DNA of 64,000 nt from Celeribacter baekdonensis B30 (GCF_000299875.1 NZ_AMRK01000014.1:1-64000); one strand, 5' to 3'; positions 26,066 to 35,339 are shown, numbered from the stretch's first letter. Notes: generated from the letters alone by a model not told the origin. A program made the numbers and translations.

Positions 26066-27397
26066 CTATCCAACGGTCTTTTCACGCGCAGACACGATCT
26101 CCTGCGCCACGAGGTCGTGGTCAATCCAGCCGACAGGCATTGACGGTCGAGAAGCCGATCGCAGCATGAGCTGTCCAACTGCGTTGACCACATGCTGACT
26201 GAGTTCATCGCCAACCAGGCGATTGCGACTCTGGTGCATCGCAATGATCTGCTGTGCTGTGCCCACGGTCTTTTCAACCTGTTCCGGCGCATTCGGGAGC
26301 GGCCAGTTCGCAAAGTCACGATAGCCCGCGATGACGGGATCGGCATGGTAGTCATTCACCATGCTGACAACGTCTGACAAAGACACGCCATCCTTCAATA
26401 GCGCCCCGCAGGACCGCCAGAGCGTTTCGCTGACCGTGGTATTGCCTGTGTGTTGGAGGCCATCGAGAAGTGGCAAGAGCGACAATTCAATGCCCTGGAA
26501 GACATCCGACGAATCCGTCCGGATTTCTGGGCAATTGAATACTGTCGCGGCGATCCCGTTTGCCCAGGCTTCTTGCGCAAGGTGTTCCAGCCGCATCTTG
26601 GCAAAGGCTTGCGTGTAGTGGGTATAGGTCTGCCAGCGATATTGGCCGCCGATAAGGATCCGCGTGCCATGATAACCGTAGGCCGTGTAGCTGGCACGCG
26701 CGCCTGACGCCTCGATCCTCTGCCGCAGTGCCGTACCATGTTGGACGATTGCACCGAAGCTGTCTGCCGTAACAGCGTCAAAGTTCTTGAGAACAAGCCG
26801 CCCAAGGTCGCTTTCGAGCAGTGACTGCGATGAAAGATATCGCGAACCGCGTCCCTTGTAGATCCGGTTGGCAATCGCCATGAAGACTTTTGCACGTGGG
26901 ATTCCGCCAGCCATTGCATGCGCAAACACGACATTTCGCCCGTCGGGGATCATCACTTCGAGGCGGGCAAAAACAGCTTTGAGCGCCGCATCAAAACGCT
27001 CGTCGGCGATGCGCTGGCATTCGGCGATGTAGTCAAAGTCAAGCGCATGGGTTTGCCAGGACTCTACACTCATTTCCTCGACTAGATCGGTTGGGGTCGG
27101 CCCGCCTTCGGGCGCATCCCGGTCGAACCCGGCAAGGATCGGAATGTTCACGACCGGCCCGCCAAGCACCGCTTCTGCCGTCGACAGTTCGTCTGGCAAC
27201 AGCGGTCGAAGCCTGCCTGCATCATCGCGACGGCCGACGGTGGTTCCGATCACCTGCATTCCTGCAGTCCGTGCTGCACGAACAAGACCGCTGGCATATC
27301 CGCGACCAAAAAGCTCTCCGAACAGGACAAGCACGTCGCCCTGCCTGAACCGGCTTTCGGCCGGAATATCTTTGAATGGGGTCGGTTCTTGGGTCAT
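26066..27397 (-). CDS. FabMG-like enoyl-ACP reductase family protein
   Basis: This 443-residue protein begins, after a short leader, with RFRQGDVLVLFGELFGRGYA, a Rossmann-like GxxxGxG region. It continues with NVVFAHAMAGGIPRAKVFM, TAYGYHGTRILIGGQYRWQT and the C-terminal GWIDHDLVAQEIV. I recognise this pattern as the FabMG family, a type of enoyl-ACP reductase found by triclosan-resistance screening of soil metagenomes. Family recognition is from memory of the sequence pattern and should be confirmed. It is the last gene of a leftward run with an RND pump. If correct, it would supply a biocide-tolerant version of the fatty-acid synthesis step. Confidence 0.55.
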   Translation of the reverse strand: MTQEPTPFKDIPAESRFRQGDVLVLFGELFGRGYASGLVRAARTAGMQVIGTTVGRRDDAGRLRPLLPDELSTAEAVLGGPVVNIPILAGFDRDAPEGGPTPTDLVEEMSVESWQTHALDFDYIAECQRIADERFDAALKAVFARLEVMIPDGRNVVFAHAMAGGIPRAKVFMAIANRIYKGRGSRYLSSQSLLESDLGRLVLKNFDAVTADSFGAIVQHGTALRQRIEASGARASYTAYGYHGTRILIGGQYRWQTYTHYTQAFAKMRLEHLAQEAWANGIAATVFNCPEIRTDSSDVFQGIELSLLPLLDGLQHTGNTTVSETLWRSCGALLKDGVSLSDVVSMVNDYHADPVIAGYRDFANWPLPNAPEQVEKTVGTAQQIIAMHQSRNRLVGDELSQHVVNAVGQLMLRSASRPSMPVGWIDHDLVAQEIVSAREKTVG

Positions 27398-27478
27398 TCG
27401 AGTCGTTCCGGGATCTTGTTGAGGATGTAAGGCGTCTGCGTAGCGCGGGAATTCATGGCAGGAAGGTCAGCCCAAGCA

Positions 27479-27822
27479 TCAGGACGGCACCCGAAAGGCA
27501 TGCGCCCCGGCGGGTGTGATCTCTTCGCAATTCCGAGCAACCCGCGGTCCATCCTCGAAATCGACGCAAAGCGCGTCATCGATCAAACGCCAGGACCCTT
27601 CGTATAGACCGAACTCGCCCGAGATCGTCAGACGACCATTCTTTTGGAAATGAACGTCGAAGCGCTGTTCGTCCCCATGCCGACGAAGTATCCGTTGGCG
27701 AGCATGGTTTCGGCCGAGATCGCGTCCGGTTTTTGAATGAGGAAGGCCGCGCCGATGAGGGCAACCAGCAGAGTGGCCCTTGGGGTGGAGCGTTTGTTTA
27801 TTTCTGCGGTTCGCATGATCAT
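27479..27822 (-). pseudogene. Small secreted protein interrupted by a one-base frameshift
   Basis: A signal-peptide-like start (ATLLVALIGAAFLIQ, cut near ISAE) runs in frame to YFVGMG. The coherent reading then continues one frame over as EQRFDVHFQKNGRLTISGEF and on to CEEITPAGAHAFRVPS and a stop at 27479. The switch lies at a GGGG run near 27676; one more G would restore about 114 codons. It could be a real mutation or a sequencing error. The family is not recognised. It lies between the pump and the FabMG-like gene in the same orientation. Confidence 0.6.
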
Positions 27823-27853
27823 CTCCTTTCGATTTGTTTGGGCGTGGAAGGCT

Positions 27854-30800
27854 TTACGCCGGTGAAGGTTGGGCAGGCTCCTGCGACGGATCGGTCGCGC
27901 GCTCTGATTGGAAAAGAAGCCGGTAAAGTGCCGGCACCCAGAAGAGCGCGAGGAAGGCAGCGAGCCCGAGCCCGCCGATCATCAAAGTCGCCATCGGCTC
28001 CCAAAGAGCGCCGCCTGCGATAGCCATGGGCCAAAGGCCGATGACAGTTGTGAGCGAGGTCAGCATGATGGGTCTCAGCCTCTTTTGCGCCGCCGCGACG
28101 ATCGCGTCAGGGATCGGTTTGTCTGCCCGCTCAAGGTCGATCTGGTCGATCAGGACGATCACGTTGTTGGCAATGATACCGGTAAGCGCGAGTAGGCCGA
28201 GGATGCCGAAGAAGCTGAGCGGCTGTCCGGTGGCGATCAGAGTCGGGCCGACGCCCGCGATGACCAAGGGTACTGCAGCCAAGGTGATGCCCACCCGACG
28301 GAAGCTGTTGAACTGGATCATCAGTGCCAAGACCATGACGATCGCTGCCGTGGGCAGGCCAGCACCCAGAAGCGTGCGGACGTCACCCGCCGCCTCGATC
28401 TCGCCGCCGATATGGATGTTATAGGCGGGGCCAAGCTCGGTGGCGATCCGGTCAATCTCAGGTTGGACTGTCGCAAGCAGCTCATAAGCCGACATCGCCT
28501 CGGGAATGGCCGAAACGGTGATTGTGCGGCGCTGGTCGACCCGGCGCAGCGTGGCGATCTCTGGCCGGGGCACGACATCGGCGAACTGGTCGAGGGAAAG
28601 GATTTGGCCGTCTGCCTCGACCACGGCATTCGCGATGGCCCCGAAATTTGTGCGGTCGTCGGGCGCGCCCCGCAGGACGACGGGGATCAGATCATCGCCC
28701 TGCCGAAGCGTGCTGAATTGGCGCCCGTCGAAAAAGGTATCTAGAGCCTCGGCCACATCCTGTGATGTCAGACCGTAGTCACGCACGCGGTCCTGCGCGA
28801 TCTGGATCGTGCCGGTCAATTGCCGTCCGCCCCAGTTCTCGCGGTTCTGGATGAGGCCCGGCACCTCCCCAAATGCGGCGCGCACCTGCAAGGCGGCGTC
28901 AAGCAAACGGTCCGCATCAGAGCCGGAGATTTCTACATCCACGGCAGGTTCTCGCCCACCCATCGCGAGACGCTTCAGTCGAACGCTGGCGTCGGGCATG
29001 GCGTCGGTGACGTAGGCCCGCGCCCGGTTTAGGACTGCCCCCGAGCTTTCGAAATCCGTGGTGTTGATGATGAGGAAGGCCGAGGCCGGGTCGACATCCG
29101 CTGGATCGAGCGACAGAACGAAGCGCGGTCCGCCAGCGCCAATATAGCCCGTCACGCCTGTGACTTCGGGGTTGTCCTCCCCCGTCAGCCACCCGGTTAG
29201 ATCGTTGGCGGCCGCCTCGGTCGCGGCAATATCGCTGCCACGCGGCAGGTCGATGTAGGCGAGGATCTGGGCGCGCTCACTCAGCGGGAAAAGCTGCTGG
29301 CGCACATTGCCCATCTGGCTCGCGCCGGCAACGATGACCGCGATCACCAGCGCGATTGCAACCAGCGGAGCACGCACGACCCAGCCGACGATCTTGCCGT
29401 ACCCGGCGGACATATAGTCGAAGGGACCGCGTCTTTGAGACGCCTGTGCCTTCGGAATCGGGATGGCCCAGACCGCAAGACGCGGAAGGAGGTAGAGCGC
29501 GGAAAGGTAGCTGCCTGCGAGCATCAGCATGACCACGGTCCCAAGCGAGTAGCCATATTGGCCTTCGGTCCCTTCGAGCAGGAAGAGCGGCAGGAAGGCC
29601 GCAACCGTTACGGTCGATGCAATGCCGAGTGGCAGGGCGAATTGTCTGCTCGCTGCGAGAGCCGCCTCCCGCCGGTCTTCGCCTTTCGAGATACGCACTT
29701 GCATGTCCTCGATCATCACGACGCCATTGTCGACGAGGATGCCGAGGCTGATGATGATCGCGGCGATGGAGACCTGCTGCAGCTCGACGCCGAAACTCGG
29801 CATGAGTGCGAAGGAAAAGCTGATGGCAAGCGGCACGATGGCTGCGACGACCAGCGCTGTCTTGAGTCCCAGAAAGACCAGCATGACCAGAAACACGACC
29901 GCGATGGTTTGCGCCATGTTGACCAGCGCGCCGTTGACCGAGGCCGCCACGACGTCCGGTTGAAACGTGCTGATCGTCGCTTCTATCCCGATCGGCTGAT
30001 CGGCCACGAAACCGGCGATCACGCGTTCCAGTTCTGGGCCGAGCGCCGTGATGTCGACGCCTTCAGCCATTTCGACCGCGACGACCACGGCAGGCGCACC
30101 ATCCTGAAATACGGGCCGCGCGGAGGGTTCCTCGGTCCCGAGCGATACAGTGACAAGGTCGCCGAGGCGGATCAACTGTGTCTCCCCCGACTGCGTCGGC
30201 AGGTCAACCAACAGGTCCTCGATATCCGCGACCGACCGAAAATCACCGGTGGTCTCAAGCGGCACCCGAGTCTCGCCCGTGACCACGCTACCAGCAGGCA
30301 GGCGGACATTCTGGCTGCGCAAGGCGGCCAGCACAGGGTTGAGCGTCTCACCGAGCGAGGCGAGGCGCCCGCGATCCACCTCAAGCGTGACGACCTGCGA
30401 TTGAGTACCGTAGAGCGACACCGCAGCGACGTCGTCCAGCGCGTAAAGCCGATCGCGCAGGTCAGTCGCGGCCTCTTCGATCTCGGGCAGCGAGAAACCA
30501 TCGCCGGTCACGGCCGCGGTCGCGACGGCGACATCGCCGAAATCAGTGTTCACAACGGGACCGCGCGTGCCGTCCGGTAGCGAAGGCGCGAGCGCCTCCA
30601 TGTCGTTGCGGATCTCGTCGAAGACCGTTGTGAGATTCTCTTCGGCAACGCTGTCGGCCAGATCGACCTGAAGAACGGCAACTCCGCCAGTAAGCTGGGT
30701 ACGCACCTCCTCCACGCCGGGTATCGCGCGGGCGGCTTCTTCCAGCGGTAGGGCCACGAGTTCTTCGAGCTGTGCAAGGCGCAGGCCGGGATTGGCCGCG

Positions 30801-30946
30801 GTCACGATGGCGGTTCGGATGATGATCTCTGGGTCTTCGCGTTTCGGAAGACTCAGATAGCCCGACAGTCCAATGGCGACGGCGAGGATCATGACAAGGA
30901 TGCTGAGGCGGGATTTGTCGATCCCAAAGCGTGTGAGAAAAGTCAT
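27854..30946 (-). CDS. RND-family efflux transporter permease
   Basis: This 1030-residue inner-membrane transporter has the RND plan: a first membrane helix at about residues 12-32, a large periplasmic loop, helices 2-6, a second loop and a second helix bundle. LGILVDNGVVMIEDM matches the conserved helix 4 Asp region that carries protons. The KREDPEI segment after helix 1 suggests the MexF/AcrD-like or uncharacterised HAE branch. Its start overlaps the adaptor stop by 4 bases. No outer-membrane channel gene is in the operon, so it must borrow one. Confidence 0.93.
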   Translation of the reverse strand: MTFLTRFGIDKSRLSILVMILAVAIGLSGYLSLPKREDPEIIIRTAIVTAANPGLRLAQLEELVALPLEEAARAIPGVEEVRTQLTGGVAVLQVDLADSVAEENLTTVFDEIRNDMEALAPSLPDGTRGPVVNTDFGDVAVATAAVTGDGFSLPEIEEAATDLRDRLYALDDVAAVSLYGTQSQVVTLEVDRGRLASLGETLNPVLAALRSQNVRLPAGSVVTGETRVPLETTGDFRSVADIEDLLVDLPTQSGETQLIRLGDLVTVSLGTEEPSARPVFQDGAPAVVVAVEMAEGVDITALGPELERVIAGFVADQPIGIEATISTFQPDVVAASVNGALVNMAQTIAVVFLVMLVFLGLKTALVVAAIVPLAISFSFALMPSFGVELQQVSIAAIIISLGILVDNGVVMIEDMQVRISKGEDRREAALAASRQFALPLGIASTVTVAAFLPLFLLEGTEGQYGYSLGTVVMLMLAGSYLSALYLLPRLAVWAIPIPKAQASQRRGPFDYMSAGYGKIVGWVVRAPLVAIALVIAVIVAGASQMGNVRQQLFPLSERAQILAYIDLPRGSDIAATEAAANDLTGWLTGEDNPEVTGVTGYIGAGGPRFVLSLDPADVDPASAFLIINTTDFESSGAVLNRARAYVTDAMPDASVRLKRLAMGGREPAVDVEISGSDADRLLDAALQVRAAFGEVPGLIQNRENWGGRQLTGTIQIAQDRVRDYGLTSQDVAEALDTFFDGRQFSTLRQGDDLIPVVLRGAPDDRTNFGAIANAVVEADGQILSLDQFADVVPRPEIATLRRVDQRRTITVSAIPEAMSAYELLATVQPEIDRIATELGPAYNIHIGGEIEAAGDVRTLLGAGLPTAAIVMVLALMIQFNSFRRVGITLAAVPLVIAGVGPTLIATGQPLSFFGILGLLALTGIIANNVIVLIDQIDLERADKPIPDAIVAAAQKRLRPIMLTSLTTVIGLWPMAIAGGALWEPMATLMIGGLGLAAFLALFWVPALYRLLFQSERATDPSQEPAQPSPA

Positions 30947-32109
30947 TGCGTCAGCTCGTCATTCTCGGGATCGGTGTCGGGCAAGATCCGCACGACCTGG
31001 CCAGGATCAAGGAAGGACACACCTGCGGTCACGACGCGGTCGCCGACGGCGAGACCTTGGGTGACGTAGACGAGATCCTCTGAGACAGCGCCAAGCGTCA
31101 CATTCGTCAAATCGAGCTGCGCCCGGTCGTCGTCGTCGGGATGAGCCACGAAGACCTGCGCCGCGAACGGTGCCTCGTCCATCGCGACATCCCGGCCCAG
31201 GGCGAGCGAGGACAAGGGCAATTCGATGCCCTGTCGCGCTTCAGGGATAGGCAGGTCGAACACCACTTCCACAGCCATGCCGGAGCGCAGTTCAGGGCGG
31301 GCCTCATCCAACGTTACGACAATAGGGAAAGACGAGACGGCAGCGGCGCGACGACCGATTTCGGTCAGGGTTGCGGGCAGGGGAGTGGCATCGCCATCGG
31401 TCGGAACGACCGAGACGGTCTGTCCCAGTTCGAGGGACGTCACCACCTCGAAGGAGACGAGGATGGTGGCCTGCAATCCGGTATCTTCGTAAAGCGTCAG
31501 AATCTGCTGCCCCGGCTGCACGCTGCCAAAGGCCTGAACGCTGATCCCGTCGATGATGCCATCGAAAGGCGCGCGCAAACTGGTGTCGCCAAGGGTGGCC
31601 CGCACGAGATCGAGATTGCGCGCGGCCTGCGTCACACGCGCGTCAGCCTGATCCGCCTGAGTCAGCGCCCGATCGCGCGCCGAAGCGGAGGCCACATTGC
31701 GTTCGAACAGGGCTTGCTGGCGATTTGCCTCTTCCCGCGCATTCGCCGTGGCGATTTCGGCTTCGGCCAAGGCTGCTTCCGCCTGTTGCAAGCGCAGCGC
31801 CGCGTCCTCCGCTTCGACGGTGGCGAGCACGTCACCTTCGGCGACTTCCTGACCGATCCGCAGATCGATGGGGCCGAGCCGCCCGCCGACGTCGAAGGCG
31901 AGAGGTGTCAGCTCCGGCGGCTGCAACACGGCCGGGAAGCTACGCGTCAGGATCGCATCTGCCTGTTCGGCGACGATGGTACGGACCATCCGTGGCTCGG
32001 GTTCAGGGGCCGCAACCTCTTCTTCCCAACATCCTGCCAGAACAAGGGTCGAGAGTAGTACGATAAGGGCCTTGGAATAGAGCATCGGGAGCATTCCTTT
32101 CGCGTTCAT
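30943..32109 (-). CDS. RND efflux periplasmic adaptor lipoprotein (HlyD/MFP family)
   Basis: This 388-residue adaptor has a lipoprotein signal (ALIVLLSTLVLAGC, lipobox LAGC). A split biotinyl-lipoyl domain lies at about residues 68-105 and 180-205, with GDVLATVEAEDAALRLQQAE entering the hairpin and SLRAPFDGIIDGISVQAFGS leaving it. Beta-barrel and membrane-proximal domains follow. The helical hairpin (about residues 100-175) should contact the outer-membrane channel. It is translationally coupled to the RND gene. Confidence 0.92.
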   Translation of the reverse strand: MNAKGMLPMLYSKALIVLLSTLVLAGCWEEEVAAPEPEPRMVRTIVAEQADAILTRSFPAVLQPPELTPLAFDVGGRLGPIDLRIGQEVAEGDVLATVEAEDAALRLQQAEAALAEAEIATANAREEANRQQALFERNVASASARDRALTQADQADARVTQAARNLDLVRATLGDTSLRAPFDGIIDGISVQAFGSVQPGQQILTLYEDTGLQATILVSFEVVTSLELGQTVSVVPTDGDATPLPATLTEIGRRAAAVSSFPIVVTLDEARPELRSGMAVEVVFDLPIPEARQGIELPLSSLALGRDVAMDEAPFAAQVFVAHPDDDDRAQLDLTNVTLGAVSEDLVYVTQGLAVGDRVVTAGVSFLDPGQVVRILPDTDPENDELTQ

Positions 32110-32154
32110 GGCGTTTGGTGGAGCGTTGGGGAATTGTGGCAGCGCGGCTGCCGC

Positions 32155-32838
32155 TCACATGTTGCCGACCTTCTTGTGGTTTGCGACGAGCCGATGGAGG
32201 CCGCGCACAAAATCCCAGATCGCCACGATCCCGCCCATGAGGAGCGTCCGGACGGCGCGGAACGAGAACGGCGGGACGGCCTTGAGTTCGCGCGAGTGGA
32301 CAGCGTCACCCCGTGCGATGGCGCTGAGGATCGCGTCCATCTCGTCGGCATTGTTCCAGATGCTGCGGAACAGGATTTTCCCGTCCGGCGCGATCACGAA
32401 GATCGAGTTCGGCATTATCCCGTAGAAGCGGTGCGCCGATCCGTTCACGTCATCGACCAGGATCATCCGGTCGTCGCCGTAGCGCCGCTTGGTCTTCTTG
32501 GCTGCTTTGACCTTTTCGGCTTCCGTGCGGTGCTGTGGCTGCAGCTCACCGGGATGCGCTTCACACACATACATCAGTAAGTGGTCGAGCTGCGGATATT
32601 TCTCCATCAGCGTCATCATCGGTGGCACGCTTTGCGCGTACATCGGGCAGGTCATGCTGCCAGTTTCAAGCACGAGTGGTTTGTCGTTAAGGTAGTCGGA
32701 GAGGCGGACGGTCTCACCGTCGAGTGTGCGCAGTTCCGTGTCCTTGTACGTCTCACCGGCCTGCAGGCCCTCGTCGATGGCGAAGTCGTATTCCTCGGGC
32801 GGGAAGCGGCGGTATCCATAGGTGCTGGGGTTGGCCAT
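32155..32838 (-). CDS. Iodothyronine-deiodinase-like thioredoxin-fold protein
   Basis: This 227-residue protein has a thioredoxin-like domain with PLVLETGSMTCPMYAQSVPPM, which aligns with the deiodinase active site (GSxTxPP) but has Cys where the vertebrate enzymes have selenocysteine. LLMYVCEAHPGE is the second conserved strand. A short hydrophobic C-terminal stretch (TLLMGGIVAIWDFV) may bind the membrane. Bacterial members are thought to act as peroxiredoxin-like or reductive enzymes. A redox or dehalogenation role next to an efflux pump is a speculation. Confidence 0.75.
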   Translation of the reverse strand: MANPSTYGYRRFPPEEYDFAIDEGLQAGETYKDTELRTLDGETVRLSDYLNDKPLVLETGSMTCPMYAQSVPPMMTLMEKYPQLDHLLMYVCEAHPGELQPQHRTEAEKVKAAKKTKRRYGDDRMILVDDVNGSAHRFYGIMPNSIFVIAPDGKILFRSIWNNADEMDAILSAIARGDAVHSRELKAVPPFSFRAVRTLLMGGIVAIWDFVRGLHRLVANHKKVGNM

Positions 32839-32866
32839 TTGATTGCTCTTTTCTCGGTGTCTGGAG

Positions 32867-33343
32867 TTACGTGAGGATCTGAAGGGTAAGTACGGCGATG
32901 AGAGTGCTCAGCGTCATCAAAAGTCCCCTGTGATGCAGCAGTGTCAGCGCGCCGAGCCCGTCACGCACGGCGATCGCATCTCCGTCCGAGGTCACGTCAT
33001 CCACGCCGCGGATGTCTTTGAAAAGGCGCGCCACGATCAGACCAAGCTGTGCGAAGAACAGGGTTGCGACGGAGATGACAGCAAGAGTGAATCCGGCTTG
33101 TATCAGCAGCACGATCACTAGAAGTGATGCGGTGCCCATCGTCGTCATCATGGTTGGTGGCAGCAGGTGGATCACTCGTTTAAGGATGGCGTGCACCTTG
33201 CGGGCTTCGACATCATCCACCCGGTTCGAGTGCGGCGCCCACATCAAGCGCCAGACCGGTTTTTCGATCAGCGAGAGGACCACGAAGATCCCGGTGCCAA
33301 GTCCGAGCAGGCCGGTGAGCAGAGACATCAGAACATCTGGCAT
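32867..33343 (-). CDS. Small integral membrane protein, first gene of the efflux operon
   Basis: This 158-residue protein has four predicted membrane segments (about residues 5-25, 60-82, 84-105 and 135-155) and a cytosolic loop with EKPVWRLMWAPHSNRVDDVEARKVH between the first two. I do not recognise a characterised family; the layout resembles DUF1772/DUF2269-type proteins. It is promoter-proximal in the operon, immediately downstream of the TetR operator. Confidence 0.65.
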   Translation of the reverse strand: MPDVLMSLLTGLLGLGTGIFVVLSLIEKPVWRLMWAPHSNRVDDVEARKVHAILKRVIHLLPPTMMTTMGTASLLVIVLLIQAGFTLAVISVATLFFAQLGLIVARLFKDIRGVDDVTSDGDAIAVRDGLGALTLLHHRGLLMTLSTLIAVLTLQILT

Positions 33344-33401
33344 TGCGTTTCCTTTCCTGGAGTTCTTCGGCTGCGTCTTCTTGACAAAGCGGAGCGTTAA
33401 A

Positions 33402-33453
33402 GCAATGTTGTCATTGACTACATAGGCATTTATGTAGTCAATGACAACATTGC
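33402..33453. promoter_or_regulatory. Double TetR-type operator between the efflux operon and its regulator
   Basis: Two 23-base arms form a perfect inverted repeat around a 6-base centre (33425-33430). Inside each arm is a 17-bp near-palindrome, TGTTGTCATTGACTACA at 33406-33422 and its inverted copy at 33433-33449, matching TGTnGTCAnTGACnACA. That is the usual size of a TetR dimer site. The second copy ends 17 bases before the GTG of the TetR gene, so binding should repress both directions. Confidence 0.85.
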
Positions 33454-33465
33454 GAGCGAAGAAAA

Positions 33466-34047
33466 GTGACCCAACCCTATCATCACGGAAATCTGCGTCA
33501 GGCTCTGCTGGAGCGCGCGACCGAAATTCTCAGCGAAAAGGGGGTGGAAGGATTGAGCCTACGTGGTCTGGCACGGGACCTCGGTGTCAGTCACGCAGCA
33601 CCGCTGCGGCACTTCTCGACCAAGGCCGAATTGCTAAACGCAATTGCGCTCGAAGGTGTGTGCAGTCTTATCGCTGCGACGAAGAAAGCTGATGCTCAAA
33701 CTCCCGGGACTGCGCGCCTGCGCGCCATCATGCTGGCCTATGTCAATTGGGCGATCGCGAACACTGAGTTGCATCATGTACTCAGAAACCCGGATGTGAT
33801 GCGCCATGCCTCCGACGATCTCACAACTCTGCTTGCAAGTTTTGCCGCGAGGCAAAAGGCGGAGATTAGGGCGGCACAAGACGCGGGATGGCGAGCCGAT
33901 GAGGACCCGGACGTCTTGTTCCTACACCTCGTGTCGTTGACGGCAGGCACAGCAATTGTCTCTACCGAAGAGGTCTACCAGCAGCGCGTGCCCTTGCCGA
34001 AAAGACAGTCGAACATCGAAGACTCGATTGATCTGTTCGTTGGATAG
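33466..34047 (+). CDS. TetR-family transcriptional regulator of the efflux operon
   Basis: This 193-residue regulator has the TetR HTH at about residues 8-55 (ALLERATEILSEKGVEGLSL, DLGVSHAAPLRHF) and an alpha-helical ligand domain. VEGLSLRGLARDLGVSHAAP fits the WHG/TetR_C branch often seen with efflux pumps. It starts with GTG at 33466 and is divergent from the membrane-protein/RND operon, with the double palindrome between. It is very likely an autorepressor released by a pump substrate. Confidence 0.9.
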   Translation: MTQPYHHGNLRQALLERATEILSEKGVEGLSLRGLARDLGVSHAAPLRHFSTKAELLNAIALEGVCSLIAATKKADAQTPGTARLRAIMLAYVNWAIANTELHHVLRNPDVMRHASDDLTTLLASFAARQKAEIRAAQDAGWRADEDPDVLFLHLVSLTAGTAIVSTEEVYQQRVPLPKRQSNIEDSIDLFVG

Positions 34048-34236
34048 CTGTTGGCAATTTCGATGGCCGTCATGGTCGTGACGAGGTGGGTCAACGTATT
34101 CAACCCGTGATGGTAATGGCACGGCGTATTTTACCAGTTTTCCAATAGTCCAACAGTCTTCTCACAAGCCGTCGCACCTGGGGGTCTCCCATATACCTTT
34201 GTGACGGGCAAAGCGGGTGCGGGATGTATCGCCCGG

Positions 34237-34262
34237 TGTCTCAAGTCAGGTCAAATGAGACA
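34237..34262. promoter_or_regulatory. Operator copy 1: TGTCTCA-N12-TGAGACA
   Basis: A perfect 7-bp inverted repeat with a 12-base spacer lies 90 bases upstream of the E1-alpha gene, within a 305-base gap that holds no other gene. The same element with the same spacing occurs at 44175. I found no GG-N10-GC sigma-54 promoter downstream of it. It is probably the binding site of the AcoR-like regulator at 40935. Confidence 0.75.
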
Positions 34263-34352
34263 ATTTCTTAATCCTTGCATCAGAGCGCGCGAAGTCCCTT
34301 CGCTCGAATCCTGATCCTTTCCTAACGTGACTGGAAATCATGGGAGGAAATC

Positions 34353-35339
34353 ATGACACCACCGAAAGACACATTGGCCTGGATGTATGAAAAGATGGTC
34401 GCCAGCCGTCATTTCGAGGAGGAAATCGAAACGATCTACATGGAGGGCAAGACGCCAGTCTTTAACATGGCGAACGGGCCGATCCCCGGCGAGATGCACC
34501 TGTCGAACGGGCAGGAGCCGGTTGCCGTGGGCGTCTGCGCGCATTTGAACCCCGAGGATGTCGTCACGGCGACGCACCGCCCCCACCACCAGGCCATCGC
34601 CAAGGGCGTTAACCTGAAAAAGATGGCGGCAGAAATCTTCGGCAAGGCCACGGGTCTCTCAGGCGGGCGCGGCGGTCATATGCACATCTTCGACGCCGAT
34701 GTGAACTTTGCCTGCTCCGGGATTATCGCGCAGGGCATGGGTCCGGCAGCGGGCGCGGCCTTGTCCCGCAAGTTGCAAGGCAAGCCCGGCGTGGCGATCT
34801 CATTCATTGGCGAAGGCGCGGCGAACCAGGGTGCGTTCCACGAGACGCTGAACCTGGCTGCGGTTTGGAAATTGCCCATGGTCATTGTGATCGAGGACAA
34901 CGCCTGGGGCATTTCCGTGGCCAAGGAAACCTCGACCGCAATCCAATGTAATGCCGACCGTGCGGCCGCTTATGGCATTCCCGGTCACTACATTCCCGGC
35001 AACGATCCGCTGAAGATCTATGAGGTCGCGGGCGAAGCCATCGAGCGCGCACGCAACGGCGAAGGCCCGACCCTGATCGAGATCGAGACCTATCGCCTCG
35101 CGGGTCACTTCATGGGCGATGCCGAGGGCTATCGCCCCGAGGGCGAGAAAGACGCGCTGTTTGCAAAGGATCCGATCCCCAACCTGCGCCAGCTGTTGGT
35201 GGCGGAGCACGGCTTTGCCGATGCCGAGCTGGACGCGATTGAGGCCAAGGCTCGCGGTGAGGTGGATGAGGCCATCGCCTTTGCCCGCCAAAGCCCGGAC
35301 CCCAAGCCCGAAGATGCATTGACAGCCGTGTTCGCCTGA
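34353..35339 (+). CDS. Thiamine-diphosphate dehydrogenase E1 alpha subunit (acetoin/pyruvate dehydrogenase-like)
   Basis: This 328-residue protein carries the TPP motif (ISFIGEGAANQGAFHETLNL, ending VIEDN) at about residues 149-190, and GLSGGRGGHMHIFDADVNF, typical of AcoA/PdhA. With the beta subunit it decarboxylates a 2-oxo acid or cleaves acetoin and transfers the acyl group to lipoyl-E2. The nearby lipoyl synthase and AcoR-like gene favour an acetoin-dehydrogenase-like system. GGGAGGAAA precedes the ATG, as for several genes of this cluster. Confidence 0.9.
   Translation: MTPPKDTLAWMYEKMVASRHFEEEIETIYMEGKTPVFNMANGPIPGEMHLSNGQEPVAVGVCAHLNPEDVVTATHRPHHQAIAKGVNLKKMAAEIFGKATGLSGGRGGHMHIFDADVNFACSGIIAQGMGPAAGAALSRKLQGKPGVAISFIGEGAANQGAFHETLNLAAVWKLPMVIVIEDNAWGISVAKETSTAIQCNADRAAAYGIPGHYIPGNDPLKIYEVAGEAIERARNGEGPTLIEIETYRLAGHFMGDAEGYRPEGEKDALFAKDPIPNLRQLLVAEHGFADAELDAIEAKARGEVDEAIAFARQSPDPKPEDALTAVFA

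Noticed and set aside
34262-34353. Sigma-54 promoter upstream of the E1-alpha gene
   Set aside because: No GG-N10-GC spacing could be found near the TTGCAT at 34275, and the linked regulator lacks GAFTGA.
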